Assembly (NCBI RefSeq): GCF_002161175.1
Contig: NZ_NFMA01000012.1
Span: 24,165 to 88,164, forward strand
Reading direction: 5' to 3'
DNA length: 64,000 bases
DNA from: Flavonifractor sp. An100
GTDB taxonomy: Bacteria > Bacillota > Clostridia > Oscillospirales > Oscillospiraceae
A program made the translations under genes and the position numbers. Shown here piece by piece: positions 24,173 through 32,978 of the stretch (within the stretch, counting starts at the first letter, position 1; every line of letters begins with the position of its first letter). The notes beneath the pieces are model-generated. The model worked only from the letters and a program-made list of their open reading frames with translations, ran no database searches and was not told the DNA's origin.

Positions 24173-24847
24173 CTAATTTCCTTTCTTCCGCACAACCGGC
24201 TTGCGGTTTCCGATGGCATTGAGTTCCTCTAGACTGGCCTTACGCTCCACAGCCTCAGCCAGTTGTTCCTCAATCTCCTCGATTTCTTCCGCCTGATAGA
24301 TGATCTCCTCCAACCGATCCGCAGGCAGAACCACTATCCCGTCCAGATCACCTACCACAATATCGCCCGGACATACCCGGCAACCATCAATACCAATGGG
24401 CACATTAATGGCTGCCAATTGGAGTTCCTCTGCATAGGGTTTGGTCCCGCTCCCTTTGCAGAAAAACGGCATGGAATGAGAAGATATCTCCTCCCGATCC
24501 CGAATGCACCCGTCCACCACGATGCCCGCCGCTCCCGATAACTCGGCAACCCGGGCCACATTTCCACCCGTCAGCCAACACTTGGTATCCCGGGCAGCTA
24601 CCACCATAACCTGGCCGTTGGTACACATCCGGGCAATGGCAAATTGTCCGGGCAAACCTCTGGACTGCCCCGGCTGTTTGGGGATGTACTGCACTGTCAA
24701 TGCCGGTCCCACCATATTTTCATCGGTTTTGCCCTGTAGGCAGTAAATCCCCTTAGTATAGCCGGAGATTTCCAGCCGTCTCATGGCATCCGTCAGATTG
24801 CCTGTTGGGGTCCGCTTCAGAAATTTAATCATCTGCTCATAATCCAT
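24173..24847 (-). CDS. RraA/HMG-aldolase family protein, copy 2
   Basis: A 224-residue protein with TGNLTDAMRRLEI, LSGAAGIVVDGCIRDREE and VCPGDIVVGDLDGIVVLPADR, so the Arg-Asp pair for metal and oxo-acid binding is present. ATG 24847 is favoured by AGGAGG 7 bases upstream; ATG 24850 is a little close. It is the first gene of a minus-strand unit continuing into the Ldh2 and TRAP fragments. Compared with copy 1 it differs clearly in sequence, so the two are not recent duplicates. LysR at 25316 is divergent and may control it. Confidence 0.8.
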   Translation of the reverse strand: MDYEQMIKFLKRTPTGNLTDAMRRLEISGYTKGIYCLQGKTDENMVGPALTVQYIPKQPGQSRGLPGQFAIARMCTNGQVMVVAARDTKCWLTGGNVARVAELSGAAGIVVDGCIRDREEISSHSMPFFCKGSGTKPYAEELQLAAINVPIGIDGCRVCPGDIVVGDLDGIVVLPADRLEEIIYQAEEIEEIEEQLAEAVERKASLEELNAIGNRKPVVRKKGN

Positions 24848-25315
24848 CATAAGCCCTCCTGCTCTGGTATCTCGTTTAGGCGCATTAAATCCCGAAATGA
24901 ATTTTAATTTGCCTAAATCTTTCACAAATATTAACATCAAATTATGCGTTTTGTCTAATACCAGATATGGATTGGCATAATAGAGAAATTTCTATGGGTG
25001 ACCCTTTTTCTCTACTGTATATTTTGTCATTTTCCCCTTTTCCTTTATGCGCATGTAGCCTTTGTCCGATCCAGTCAATTTCGAGCGCAAGTTTTTTTGC
25101 CATTTCTTTCTTCTCTTCCTGTTCCTTATCCCCTTGTTTTCCGTCTCTGTCTCTCTCTTTTGGGGGGATTGCCCCAGGCACCGCCTATGTGCTATACTGA
25201 AAAAAATCCATCTTCTCTCTATCGAACACCTCGTTTCTTCTGTCCGTGTAGTCTTTCTCCTCGCCATTTTCCGCTCCTCGTCCATGACTCGTTTGCACTT
25301 AGGTAGGTGGTTTTT
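24848..25315. other. Divergent control region between rraA copy 2 and lysR
   Basis: A 468-base gap. The part next to rraA is AT-rich, with candidate minus-strand promoter TTAGAC-18-TTAATA around 24920-24950. The part next to lysR is strongly pyrimidine-rich on the plus strand. Short frames here lack ribosome sites and family motifs. LysR-type regulators usually bind such divergent regions, but I could not point to one clear T-N11-A site. Confidence 0.35.
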
Positions 25316-26233
25316 ATGACGTTGCTTCAACTACAATATTTCCGTGCCTTGGCTCGGACGTTGCACTACACCAGGACAGCAGAACAACTGCGCATTTCTC
25401 AGCCCAGCTTAAGCTACGCAATCAGCGAGCTTGAAAAGGAATTAGGCGTCAAACTATTTCGAAAGGAGAACCAAAAAGTCTTGCTGACCATTTATGGGCA
25501 GCAATTTCTCCCATATGTGGACCGCGCTCTCTCCCTGCTTCAGGAGGGGACAAACACGCTCAATCAAATGCGCACCAACTCGTCTCAAATTGTACGCTTG
25601 GGCTACTTTCAGAGCATTTCCGCCTCTGTTATTCCAACCTTAATTGATGGATTTTATAAACAGTATTCCGCCGAACATATCCTCTTTCACTTTACGGAAT
25701 GTTCCTCTTTAAGTGTACTGGGGCAACTTCACTCCGGCGCGCTGGACCTGGGTTTCAGCTTTCACCGCGCGGATTGGGCAGAATCCATCGCTGTCACCCG
25801 TCAAAATCTCTACCTTGCGGTCCCTTCTTCCCATCCTTTGGCCAGCCACACCTCTGCCTCCTTTTTTGATTTTGCCAGTGAACCACAAATTATGCTGGGT
25901 CACAGCAGTAGTTTACGTGACAACATTGACCATGCATTTTATGAACATAATATCATTCCGAATATTGCGTTTGAGGTACGCGAGTGTTACGCTGCCCTCC
26001 AATATGTCAGTTTGGGCTTCGGCGTATCCATATTGCCTTGGATCCCTGCCATGGACTCACCTAAGATCAAATTTCTTCCCATTCTGGAGCAAAATGAAGA
26101 ATTTACCCGGACCATCTACTTCACCTATGACCGCACCCGTGTCTTGTCTCCAGCTGCACAAAAGGTACGGGATTATGTTTTGGAGAACTTTTCTCTCAAT
26201 CAGGAATCTCTGGAACATCACGCTTCCCTTTAA
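25316..26233 (+). CDS. LysR-family transcriptional regulator
   Basis: A 305-residue regulator. The N-terminal winged helix (LLQLQYFRALARTLHYTRTAEQLRISQPSLS, then ELEKELGVKLFRK) is followed by a co-inducer domain with LGYFQSIS, GALDLGFSF and SLGFGVSILPW. ATG 25316 follows TAGGTAGG; a GTG at 25307 is possible. It is transcribed divergently from the RraA-Ldh2-TRAP unit, the usual arrangement for a LysR activator and its target operon, so it probably senses the same hydroxy- or oxo-acid. Confidence 0.85.
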   Translation: MTLLQLQYFRALARTLHYTRTAEQLRISQPSLSYAISELEKELGVKLFRKENQKVLLTIYGQQFLPYVDRALSLLQEGTNTLNQMRTNSSQIVRLGYFQSISASVIPTLIDGFYKQYSAEHILFHFTECSSLSVLGQLHSGALDLGFSFHRADWAESIAVTRQNLYLAVPSSHPLASHTSASFFDFASEPQIMLGHSSSLRDNIDHAFYEHNIIPNIAFEVRECYAALQYVSLGFGVSILPWIPAMDSPKIKFLPILEQNEEFTRTIYFTYDRTRVLSPAAQKVRDYVLENFSLNQESLEHHASL

Positions 26234-26261
26234 CTACAAGAATCATTTTTGAATCAAGGAA

Positions 26262-26300
26262 AACAAAGGACGTCCGCTGTTTTTGCGGACGTCCTTTGTT
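26262..26300. terminator. Bidirectional terminator between lysR and mocA
   Basis: A 16-bp perfect inverted repeat (26262-26277 with 26285-26300) with a T-rich loop, followed by TAGTTTTTTAA. It serves the convergent lysR and molybdenum-hydroxylase units; the last bases overlap the mocA stop. Confidence 0.85.
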
Positions 26301-26880
26301 AGTTTTTTAATTGTTCTTTGAGATCCACATCTTCCAGCTCTCTGCCCGCCCCTGCCGAAACAGCAACACAGGCACTTCCCAGATCACGCAGCAGAACTCT
26401 GCCTCCCTGGTCGCCCTCCAGCTGACGCAGCCGGGGCACCAAAGCCGCCGAGAAAAAGGTTGGGCTCCCCGCCCGTCCCTCCCACACCGTGGTACCGGCC
26501 GGTACACCGTGCCGGGCCGCATCCATGAGACGCAGCACCGTGGGGGTTTGCAGCCAGGGTTGGTCGGCCACAGCGAACAATACGAAGTCCTCCGCCTTCA
26601 AAGGAGGCAGGGCATCCAGTCCGGCACGAATGGTATGGGACAAGCCCAGTTGGCTGTAAGGGCTGTCCACAGCTGCCGCCCCCAGCTTCTCCGCCGCCGC
26701 CCGTATGACCGGATAACGGGAAACCACGGTGAGGGTAGTACCCTCCCGCTGGGCCGCCGCCTCCGCCAGGGTCTCCAACCCATAGAGAAACAGAGGCTTC
26801 CCTTCTAAGGGAAACAGGAGCTTGTTGCTGCCAAAGCGCCGTGCGCTGCCGGAGGCCAGGTAGATCAGGTACTTAGCCAC
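26299..26880 (-). CDS. mocA: Molybdenum cofactor cytidylyltransferase-like NTP transferase (MocA/MobA family)
   Basis: A 193-residue nucleotidyltransferase. LASGSARRFGSNKLL at residues 9-23 is the NTP-binding loop, though the usual second residue of LAAG is Ser here. FAVADQPWL carries the metal aspartate, and AGSPTFFSAALVPRL is the family's G.P..F. segment. It adds CMP (or GMP) to molybdopterin so the cofactor can be inserted in xanthine-dehydrogenase-type enzymes. It overlaps the end of the molybdenum-subunit gene by 8 bases, consistent with a dedicated maturation role. Confidence 0.8.
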   Translation of the reverse strand: MAKYLIYLASGSARRFGSNKLLFPLEGKPLFLYGLETLAEAAAQREGTTLTVVSRYPVIRAAAEKLGAAAVDSPYSQLGLSHTIRAGLDALPPLKAEDFVLFAVADQPWLQTPTVLRLMDAARHGVPAGTTVWEGRAGSPTFFSAALVPRLRQLEGDQGGRVLLRDLGSACVAVSAGAGRELEDVDLKEQLKN

Positions 26881-29170
26881 GGCTCTTCATCCCCATCAGT
26901 ACCTTCTCCGGCGTGATGGGCAGCTCCCGGTGCCACACGCCGGTAGCACGGAACACCGCCTGGGCAATGGCGGGCGAGGGAGTATTGATGACAATTTCCC
27001 CAATAGATTTGGCGCCGAAGGGGCCGGACTGCTCATAGCTGGGGGCAAACTCTACCCGCAGGCGGCCCATATCCAGCCGGGTGGGAATCTTATATTGCAG
27101 GAAGGAATTTTCCGCCATACGGCCCTTTTCGTCGTAGGTGACCCCCTCAAAGAGGGCCATACCGATGCCCTGGACAAGACCTCCCTCGGTCTGGACCCGG
27201 GCCAGGTTGGGATTGACAGGGGTGCCGCAGTCCACCACCGCGACATAGTCCAGCACCTCCACCGAGCCGGTCTCCTTGTCCACCTCCACTTCCACCATGC
27301 CCACCATGAAAGGCGGGGGCGAGGTGGGGGAGGTATGGGAGCAGGTGGCCTGAACGGCGGTGGGATTGCCGCACATGGACTGGGTGGCCACCTGACTGAG
27401 GGTGACCTCCCCAGTTCCGTCCAGCTTCCGCACCCGGTCGCCGGCAAATTCCACCTCATCGCTGGAGCAGTTCAGCATCCCTGCCGCCACGGTACAGATC
27501 TGTTCCTTCAGCTGCTGACAGGCCTTCTCCACTGCCTTGCCGGTGACGTAGGTGGTGGAGGAGGCGTAGGAGCCTGAGTCATAGGGGGAGGCATCGGAGT
27601 CGGCCCCAAAGACGGCGATGTTGTCCACGCTGCAATCCAGGCACTCCGCCGCCATCTGGGCCAGAATAGTGTCACACCCGGTACCCATATCCGCCGCCCC
27701 GATAGACAGGTTATAAAAGCCCTCGTCGCTGAGCTTGATGGTGGCCGAACCCACGTCCACGCCGGAGATGCCCGAGCCCTGCATGGCCATGGCCACCCCG
27801 GCGGCCCGAACCTTGCCATTGCCCATATCCCGGACCGGGAACTTCTCTTCCCAGCCAAAAAGCTCCTTACACCGCTCCATGCACCGATCTAGCGCACAGG
27901 CGCTGGCCGGCTCATTGTAGTAGGCGGGCATGATCTGCCCCTCCCGGACCATATTCTTCTCCCGGAGGGCCACCGGGTCCATGCCCAGCCGGTCAGCCAG
28001 CTCGTTGACGGCAGACTCCACGGCAAAGATCCCCTGGGTAGCTCCGTAGCCCCGGTAGGCCCCCGCCGACTGCCGGTTGGTATAGACCACGTCGTAGGCG
28101 AAACGGAAGGCCTCCAGATTTCCGGTGTACAGGGGGATGGACTTGTGGCCGGACAGGCCCACCGTAGTGGGGCCGTGCTCCCCGTAGGCCCCGGTGTTGG
28201 ACAGGGTATACACGTCGATGGCCCGGATCACACCCTCCTGGGTAGCGCCCAGGCGGACATGGACCTCCATCTCATGGCGGGGGGAGGCGGCAATCTGGCT
28301 CTCCTCCCGGGTATAGATCATCTTGGCGGCCCGCCCGGTCTTCCAGGTCACAAAGGCGGGATAGACCTCCGCCACCGCCGTCTGCTTGGCCCCAAAGCCG
28401 CCCCCGATGCGGGGCTTTTCCACATGGATTTTGGACTTGGGGATGTCCAGGGCGTTGGCCAGGATACGCCGGACGTGGAAGACGATCTGGGTGGAGGAGA
28501 TCACATGGAGCCGCCCATAGGGGTCCATCTCCGTGTAGGTGCGGAAGGTCTCCATCATGGCCTGGTTGCAGGCCTTGGTGTGGTAGACCCGGTCCACCAC
28601 ATAGGGGCACTGGGCCAGGACCTGGTCCACATCCCCATCCGAGCAGGTATCGCTGGCGCACAGATTGCGCCGGTTGTCCGCCCCCACCGGGCACAGGGAC
28701 CGCCAGTTATCCTCGGGATGGACCAGGATGGGGCCGTCCAGGGCCTCATGGGGGTCCAGCACCGGCTGTAGCACCTGGTACTTCACCTTGATGAGCTTCA
28801 TGGCCCGGTTGACCGCCTGCTCATCCTCTCCGGCCACGATGGCCACCGCATCCCCCACAAAACGGACCCGCTGGTCCAGGATGAGCCGGTCGTAGGGAGA
28901 GGGCTCGGGGTAGGTCTGCCCGGCCATGGTAAACCGCTTCTGGGGCACATCTTTGTAGGTATATATCCCCACAATGCCCGGCACCTTGCAGGCCACATCC
29001 GTGCGGATCTCCTCAATGAGGGCGTGGGCATGGGGGCTGCGCAGCACCTTGACCACCAGACAGTCCCGGGGGGTAACGTCATCCACATAGGCGGGCTTGC
29101 CCAGCAGCAGCGCCATGGCGTCCTTTTTCCGCACCGGCTGGCCCACGGTTTTCAATGTTTTGTGTTCCAT
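26873..29170 (-). CDS. xdhA: Xanthine-dehydrogenase-type molybdenum hydroxylase, molybdopterin-binding subunit
   Basis: A 765-residue large subunit. The N-terminal a/b hammerhead starts GQPVRKKDAMALLLGKPAYVDD. GGGFGAKQTAVAEVYPAF binds the cofactor, SAGAYRGYGATQG follows, QGSGISGVDVGSA and AADMGTGCDTILAQMAAE are further cofactor loops, and FGAKSIGE near the C-terminus contains the catalytic Glu. It hydroxylates purines or related heterocycles using water. It is the third gene of an FAD, 2Fe-2S, Mo-subunit, mocA operon. A purine permease gene is next door, which favours hypoxanthine/xanthine. Selenium dependence, known for some clostridial relatives, cannot be judged from sequence. Confidence 0.85.
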   Translation of the reverse strand: MEHKTLKTVGQPVRKKDAMALLLGKPAYVDDVTPRDCLVVKVLRSPHAHALIEEIRTDVACKVPGIVGIYTYKDVPQKRFTMAGQTYPEPSPYDRLILDQRVRFVGDAVAIVAGEDEQAVNRAMKLIKVKYQVLQPVLDPHEALDGPILVHPEDNWRSLCPVGADNRRNLCASDTCSDGDVDQVLAQCPYVVDRVYHTKACNQAMMETFRTYTEMDPYGRLHVISSTQIVFHVRRILANALDIPKSKIHVEKPRIGGGFGAKQTAVAEVYPAFVTWKTGRAAKMIYTREESQIAASPRHEMEVHVRLGATQEGVIRAIDVYTLSNTGAYGEHGPTTVGLSGHKSIPLYTGNLEAFRFAYDVVYTNRQSAGAYRGYGATQGIFAVESAVNELADRLGMDPVALREKNMVREGQIMPAYYNEPASACALDRCMERCKELFGWEEKFPVRDMGNGKVRAAGVAMAMQGSGISGVDVGSATIKLSDEGFYNLSIGAADMGTGCDTILAQMAAECLDCSVDNIAVFGADSDASPYDSGSYASSTTYVTGKAVEKACQQLKEQICTVAAGMLNCSSDEVEFAGDRVRKLDGTGEVTLSQVATQSMCGNPTAVQATCSHTSPTSPPPFMVGMVEVEVDKETGSVEVLDYVAVVDCGTPVNPNLARVQTEGGLVQGIGMALFEGVTYDEKGRMAENSFLQYKIPTRLDMGRLRVEFAPSYEQSGPFGAKSIGEIVINTPSPAIAQAVFRATGVWHRELPITPEKVLMGMKSRG

Positions 29171-29181
29171 AGTGCCCTCCT

Positions 29182-29640
29182 TCAGCCCTGGTTGCGCTGA
29201 TTCAGGTAGGCCCGGATTCCCCGCAGCTGCCCCTCATAGCCGGAACAGCGGCACAGATTTCCGGCCAGATAGGCCCGAATCTCGTCATCGGTGGGATTGG
29301 GATTTTCCCGCAGCAGGGCGATGGTATTCATCACAAAGCCCGGGTTGCAAAAGCCGCACTGCTCCGCCCCCTGGTCGGCAATAAAGGTCACGAACTCTGC
29401 CGCCTCCTCCTGCAGCCCCTCCAGGGTCTGGATGGAGTGTCCGTCTGCCCGGGCGGCCAGCACGGAGCAGGAGAGCACCGGCGTCCCGTCCAGCAGCACG
29501 GTGCAAAGCCCGCAGTTGGAGGTCTCGCACCCCCGCTTCACGCTCAGGCAGCCCCGGGCGCGGAGAAAGTCAATGAGCAGGGTATCCGCCTGGATCGAGG
29601 CGGTCACTTCCCTGCCGTTTAACATCAGCTTGATTTCCAT
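29182..29640 (-). CDS. xdhC: Xanthine-dehydrogenase-type 2Fe-2S subunit
   Basis: A 152-residue iron-sulfur subunit. The plant-ferredoxin cluster is formed by GCETSNCGLCTVLLDG plus the Cys of PVLSC; the second cluster by QCGFCNPGF and NLCRCSGY. It passes electrons from the molybdenum site to FAD. The ATG lies 2 bases after the FAD-subunit stop, so the genes are coupled. Length and cysteine positions are normal for the family. Confidence 0.9.
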   Translation of the reverse strand: MEIKLMLNGREVTASIQADTLLIDFLRARGCLSVKRGCETSNCGLCTVLLDGTPVLSCSVLAARADGHSIQTLEGLQEEAAEFVTFIADQGAEQCGFCNPGFVMNTIALLRENPNPTDDEIRAYLAGNLCRCSGYEGQLRGIRAYLNQRNQG

Positions 29641-29642
29641 CC

Positions 29643-30434
29643 TTATCCCTCCTCCATCGCCAGCAGGCCCCGGCGAATGAGCACTTGGCAGATTTCCCGG
29701 CGGTAGTCGGCGCTGCCCCGGAGATTACTGGAAAACCGGGCCCGTCCTGCCACATCGGCGGCAAAGGCCCGGGCACTCTCCCCAGTGACGCCCCCAGTCA
29801 GGATTCCCTTCTCGTCTCCATAGACCTGGGCGGCCATGGGGCGGGCGCCAATGGCACAGGTGTACTTCTTCCCCTGGTGGGACAGGGCGCAGGTGAGGAC
29901 GGGGAAATCGGTGGAGATGTTGCGCTGGGACAGGTAGACCACCCGGCGGGGTGCCTTGGGCAGGATCACATGGGTAAGAATATCCTTCTGCTGCCGGGGC
30001 AGTGCCGCAAATTCCGCCAGGGGCATCTCACCGGCGTGATAGAGGACCACCCGGGCATCCAAGGCCAACAGCAGGGTGAGCACATCGGAGAACCCAAAGC
30101 GGCCATAAACGCTGCCCCCCACAGTGGCCAGGTTCCGGAACTGCACACCCACAATGTGGCGCACGCTCTCCGCCGCCGCCCCCTGGGTCAGCTCATTCAG
30201 CCCCGGATGGGTCTCCAGAGCCCGCAGGGATACCATGGCCCCCAGACGATACTCCTCCTCCGTCTCCTCGATCCGGTCCAGGCCCAGCCCAGACAGGTCG
30301 ATGGCGGTATTTACGCTGCCCCGGCCCATTTTCAGCCACAGCATACCGCCCAGGACCACGTTGTTCTTTTTTTGATACAGCTCATAGGCCTCCTCCAGGC
30401 TCTGGACTTTGACATATTGCTTTATGGTCAGCAC
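29643..30434 (-). CDS. xdhB: Xanthine-dehydrogenase-type FAD-binding subunit
   Basis: A 263-residue flavin subunit. NNVVLGGMLWLKMGR near residue 25 and ATVGGSVYGRFGFSDVL (about 110-125) are the FAD-binding segments. I chose a GTG start at 30434 because GGGAGG lies 8 bases upstream and the sequence LTIKQYV fits the usual N-terminus; the frame continues to 30503 without a ribosome site. It is the first gene of the operon. On the minus strand TATAAT (30469-30474) lies upstream as a likely -10 box, without a convincing -35. Confidence 0.82.
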   Translation of the reverse strand: MLTIKQYVKVQSLEEAYELYQKKNNVVLGGMLWLKMGRGSVNTAIDLSGLGLDRIEETEEEYRLGAMVSLRALETHPGLNELTQGAAAESVRHIVGVQFRNLATVGGSVYGRFGFSDVLTLLLALDARVVLYHAGEMPLAEFAALPRQQKDILTHVILPKAPRRVVYLSQRNISTDFPVLTCALSHQGKKYTCAIGARPMAAQVYGDEKGILTGGVTGESARAFAADVAGRARFSSNLRGSADYRREICQVLIRRGLLAMEEG

Positions 30435-30648
30435 GGTGTCATCCTCCCTGCATTGCGTCGTTTTTATGATTATACCATGACAGCGCAGCTGGAATGGTAT
30501 CATGTGTCAACTTTTTCGGTTGCCTCATGAGGGGCGAGAAAAAGGACTGGAATAAAAGCATAATAGCCGCTCTGCGGCTATTATACCATAGCTTGTCCGG
30601 GGAACAAAGAAAATTGGAAAAGAAGTGCTGCCGCTCCCCTTTCCCCAT

Positions 30649-30680
30649 AAAAAAACTCCGGTGGGTCACCGGAGTTTTTT
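30649..30680 (-). terminator. Terminator after the purine permease gene
   Basis: AAAAAACTCCGGTG (30649-30662) pairs with CACCGGAGTTTTTT (30667-30680) around a 4-base loop. It ends the permease transcript before the start region of the hydroxylase operon. Confidence 0.85.
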
Positions 30681-30686
30681 ATGAAA

Positions 30687-32084
30687 TTACTCCTTGTCCT
30701 GGGGCAGCAGCACATTCATAATGATGGCCACAAAGGCGGCAGGAACAATGCCGGAGCCGCCGAAAATCAGCTGTACCGCCTGGGGCAGACCGGAGAGCAC
30801 CGCGCTGTTGGCTCCCAGGCCATAGCCCAGGCCCAGCGCCACCGACACAATAGACATGCTCCGGGGAGTCAGGGGCTCCCGGGTGATGAGCTGAATACCG
30901 CTCATCACAATAGAGGAGAACATAATAACTGCCGCTCCTCCCAACACGCTCTGGGGCATAATGGACACCACTGCCGCCAGCTTGGGGAACAGGCCGCACA
31001 GCACCAGGAACACGGCGCCGCAGGCCAGGGCCATGCGGTTGACGATCTTGGTCATGGTGACTAGGCCCACATTCTGGCTGAAGGAGGTGTTGGGCAGCAC
31101 CCCGAACAAAGCGGCGAAGGAGGAGCCCAGGCCGTCGCAGATGACGCCGCCGGACAGCTCCCGGTCGGTGGCCTCCCGGCCCATGCCGCCCTCGGTGACG
31201 CCGGAGATATCTCCCACCGTCTCCACGGCGGTGACAATGAACATGATCATCACCGGCAGGATGGCCCGCAGGTCAAACACCGGCTTGACCGGCATCAGCT
31301 GGGGCACAGAGATCCAGTTGGCCTGGGCCACCTGGTCCCAGTTCAGCACCCAGGCCTTGGTGTACTCCACCCCGTCGGCAGTGACGCCGGTGGTGGACAA
31401 GACCAGGGCCAGCAGGGCGCAGATCACATAGCCGCAGATGATACCGATGAGGATACAGGAGGAGCTAGCCAGTCCCTTGGCCCCGTGCTTCAGAGCCAAG
31501 ACGATCACCATCACTGCCAGGGCAATGAGCAGATTTTCCAGCGAGCCGTAGTCCTTGGCGGAGGTGCCACCCCCGAAGGAGCCCACCCCCACGCTGATGA
31601 GGGACAGGCCGATGGACAGCACCACCGTGCCGGTGACCACCGCGGGGAAGAATCGGCGCAGGGACTTTAAAAAGGCGCCCAGCACCGTCTCAAAGAGACC
31701 GCCCAGGATGGAGGCCCCCATGATGGCTCCGTAGGCCACCACGCCGCCCCCCATCACCTTGACCACGCTCTGAAACACGCCGATGAAGCCGGAGCTGGTT
31801 CCCATAATGATGGGCACCTTGCCGCCCACCGGCCCCACAGCAAACAGCTGCACCAGGGTGACGATGCCGGCCACCAGCATGGCGTTTTGGAGCAGCGCCA
31901 CCTGTACGGCGGCAAACTCCTCCGCCCCGCCCGAGGCCGCGCAGAGGTTGGTGATGATGAGAATGGGTGTGAGATTTCCTACGAACATGGCCAGCACATG
32001 TTGCAGACCCAGGGGAATGGCTTGGCGCAGGGGCAGCGGCCCTTCAAATTCGTAGGGAGTGGAATAAGATTTGGATTGGTCCAT
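30687..32084 (-). CDS. NCS2-family purine/xanthine permease
   Basis: A 465-residue membrane protein with about 12-14 hydrophobic segments. Family motifs include QHVLAMFVGNLTPILI near the N-terminus, GTSSGFIGVFQSV, ETVGDISGVTEGGMGR and LGVLPNTSFSQNVGLV (the NCS2 signature region). It is a proton symporter for xanthine, uric acid or uracil. It lies directly upstream of the hydroxylase operon on the same strand, so import and oxidation of purines are probably linked. A minus-strand TATAAT box lies at 32127-32132. A separating terminator shows it is its own transcription unit. Confidence 0.88.
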   Translation of the reverse strand: MDQSKSYSTPYEFEGPLPLRQAIPLGLQHVLAMFVGNLTPILIITNLCAASGGAEEFAAVQVALLQNAMLVAGIVTLVQLFAVGPVGGKVPIIMGTSSGFIGVFQSVVKVMGGGVVAYGAIMGASILGGLFETVLGAFLKSLRRFFPAVVTGTVVLSIGLSLISVGVGSFGGGTSAKDYGSLENLLIALAVMVIVLALKHGAKGLASSSCILIGIICGYVICALLALVLSTTGVTADGVEYTKAWVLNWDQVAQANWISVPQLMPVKPVFDLRAILPVMIMFIVTAVETVGDISGVTEGGMGREATDRELSGGVICDGLGSSFAALFGVLPNTSFSQNVGLVTMTKIVNRMALACGAVFLVLCGLFPKLAAVVSIMPQSVLGGAAVIMFSSIVMSGIQLITREPLTPRSMSIVSVALGLGYGLGANSAVLSGLPQAVQLIFGGSGIVPAAFVAIIMNVLLPQDKE

Positions 32085-32198
32085 AATACGCCTCCCGAAC
32101 TTGATGAAAACACACGAACGAGAGACATTATATCAAATTTTAGAAAGAATCGCAGAGTTTTCCACCATTTTCCCCCTAAAAATCCGATTTTCTCCCTT

Positions 32199-32978
32199 TT
32201 ACTCAATGGTACAGAAGAAATGGCCGCTCTCCTTGTCCTCTTTGACCGCAATGCCCGGGTACAGCAGGCCCAGGGCGGATTGAATGTCACCTAAAGGGGT
32301 GGTTCCCGGGCGCAGTTCCCCCGTCAGCCGCCCATCCTCCAGCAGCAGCAGGCGCGTGCACCACCGCAGCGCCAGAGCCGGGTCGTGCAGGACCACCAGG
32401 GCACACCGCTCCCCCTCCTCCAGCAGACGGGTCAGGGTACGGAAGAGCTGGTGGGTATTAGGAAAGTCCAGGGCACTATTGGGCTCGTCCAGCAGCAATA
32501 CCGGGGCATCCTGCACCACGGTGCGGGCCAAATGGACCAGCTGCCGTTGGCCCTGGCTGAGGGCAGCGCAGTCCCGCTCCAGCAGCCCCTCCACTCCGAA
32601 TTTCTCTGCCGCCGCCCGCACCCGGGCCCGGGTCTCCCGGTCCGGCGGACGCAAGGGGCCGTCCCAGGGGTAGCGTCCCATCTCCAGCACCTCCCCCACC
32701 CGCAGGCCGGGAAACACCGGCGTGTGCTGGGGCAGAAGGGCCAGCCTCCGGGCCCGCTGCCGGTGAGACAGGGTCTGGCAGTCCTCCCCCCGCACCAGCA
32801 CCTGCCCCTCCATCCAGGGCACCCCTCCCGTCAGCCCCCGGAGCAGGGTGGACTTTCCGCTGCCGTTGCGGCCCAACAGGGCGGTCAGCTCCCCCGCCGC
32901 CACGGAAAAGGAGACCTCCCGCACCACCGGAAGGCGGTAGCCCGCTGAGAGATTTTTTACCTCAAGCATCCCCTCCAT
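32199..32978 (-). CDS. FecE-family ABC transporter ATP-binding protein (second system)
   Basis: A 259-residue ATPase with Walker A GRNGSGKST, signature LSQGQRQLV (Gln in place of the second Gly), Walker B VLLLDEPNSAL and switch His in VVLHDPALAL. Its start overlaps the end of the permease gene by 17 bases. It forms a minus-strand FecBCD-type operon with 32962-33966 and 34001-35092. The loaded substrate is not readable from this subunit. Confidence 0.88.
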   Translation of the reverse strand: MEGMLEVKNLSAGYRLPVVREVSFSVAAGELTALLGRNGSGKSTLLRGLTGGVPWMEGQVLVRGEDCQTLSHRQRARRLALLPQHTPVFPGLRVGEVLEMGRYPWDGPLRPPDRETRARVRAAAEKFGVEGLLERDCAALSQGQRQLVHLARTVVQDAPVLLLDEPNSALDFPNTHQLFRTLTRLLEEGERCALVVLHDPALALRWCTRLLLLEDGRLTGELRPGTTPLGDIQSALGLLYPGIAVKEDKESGHFFCTIE

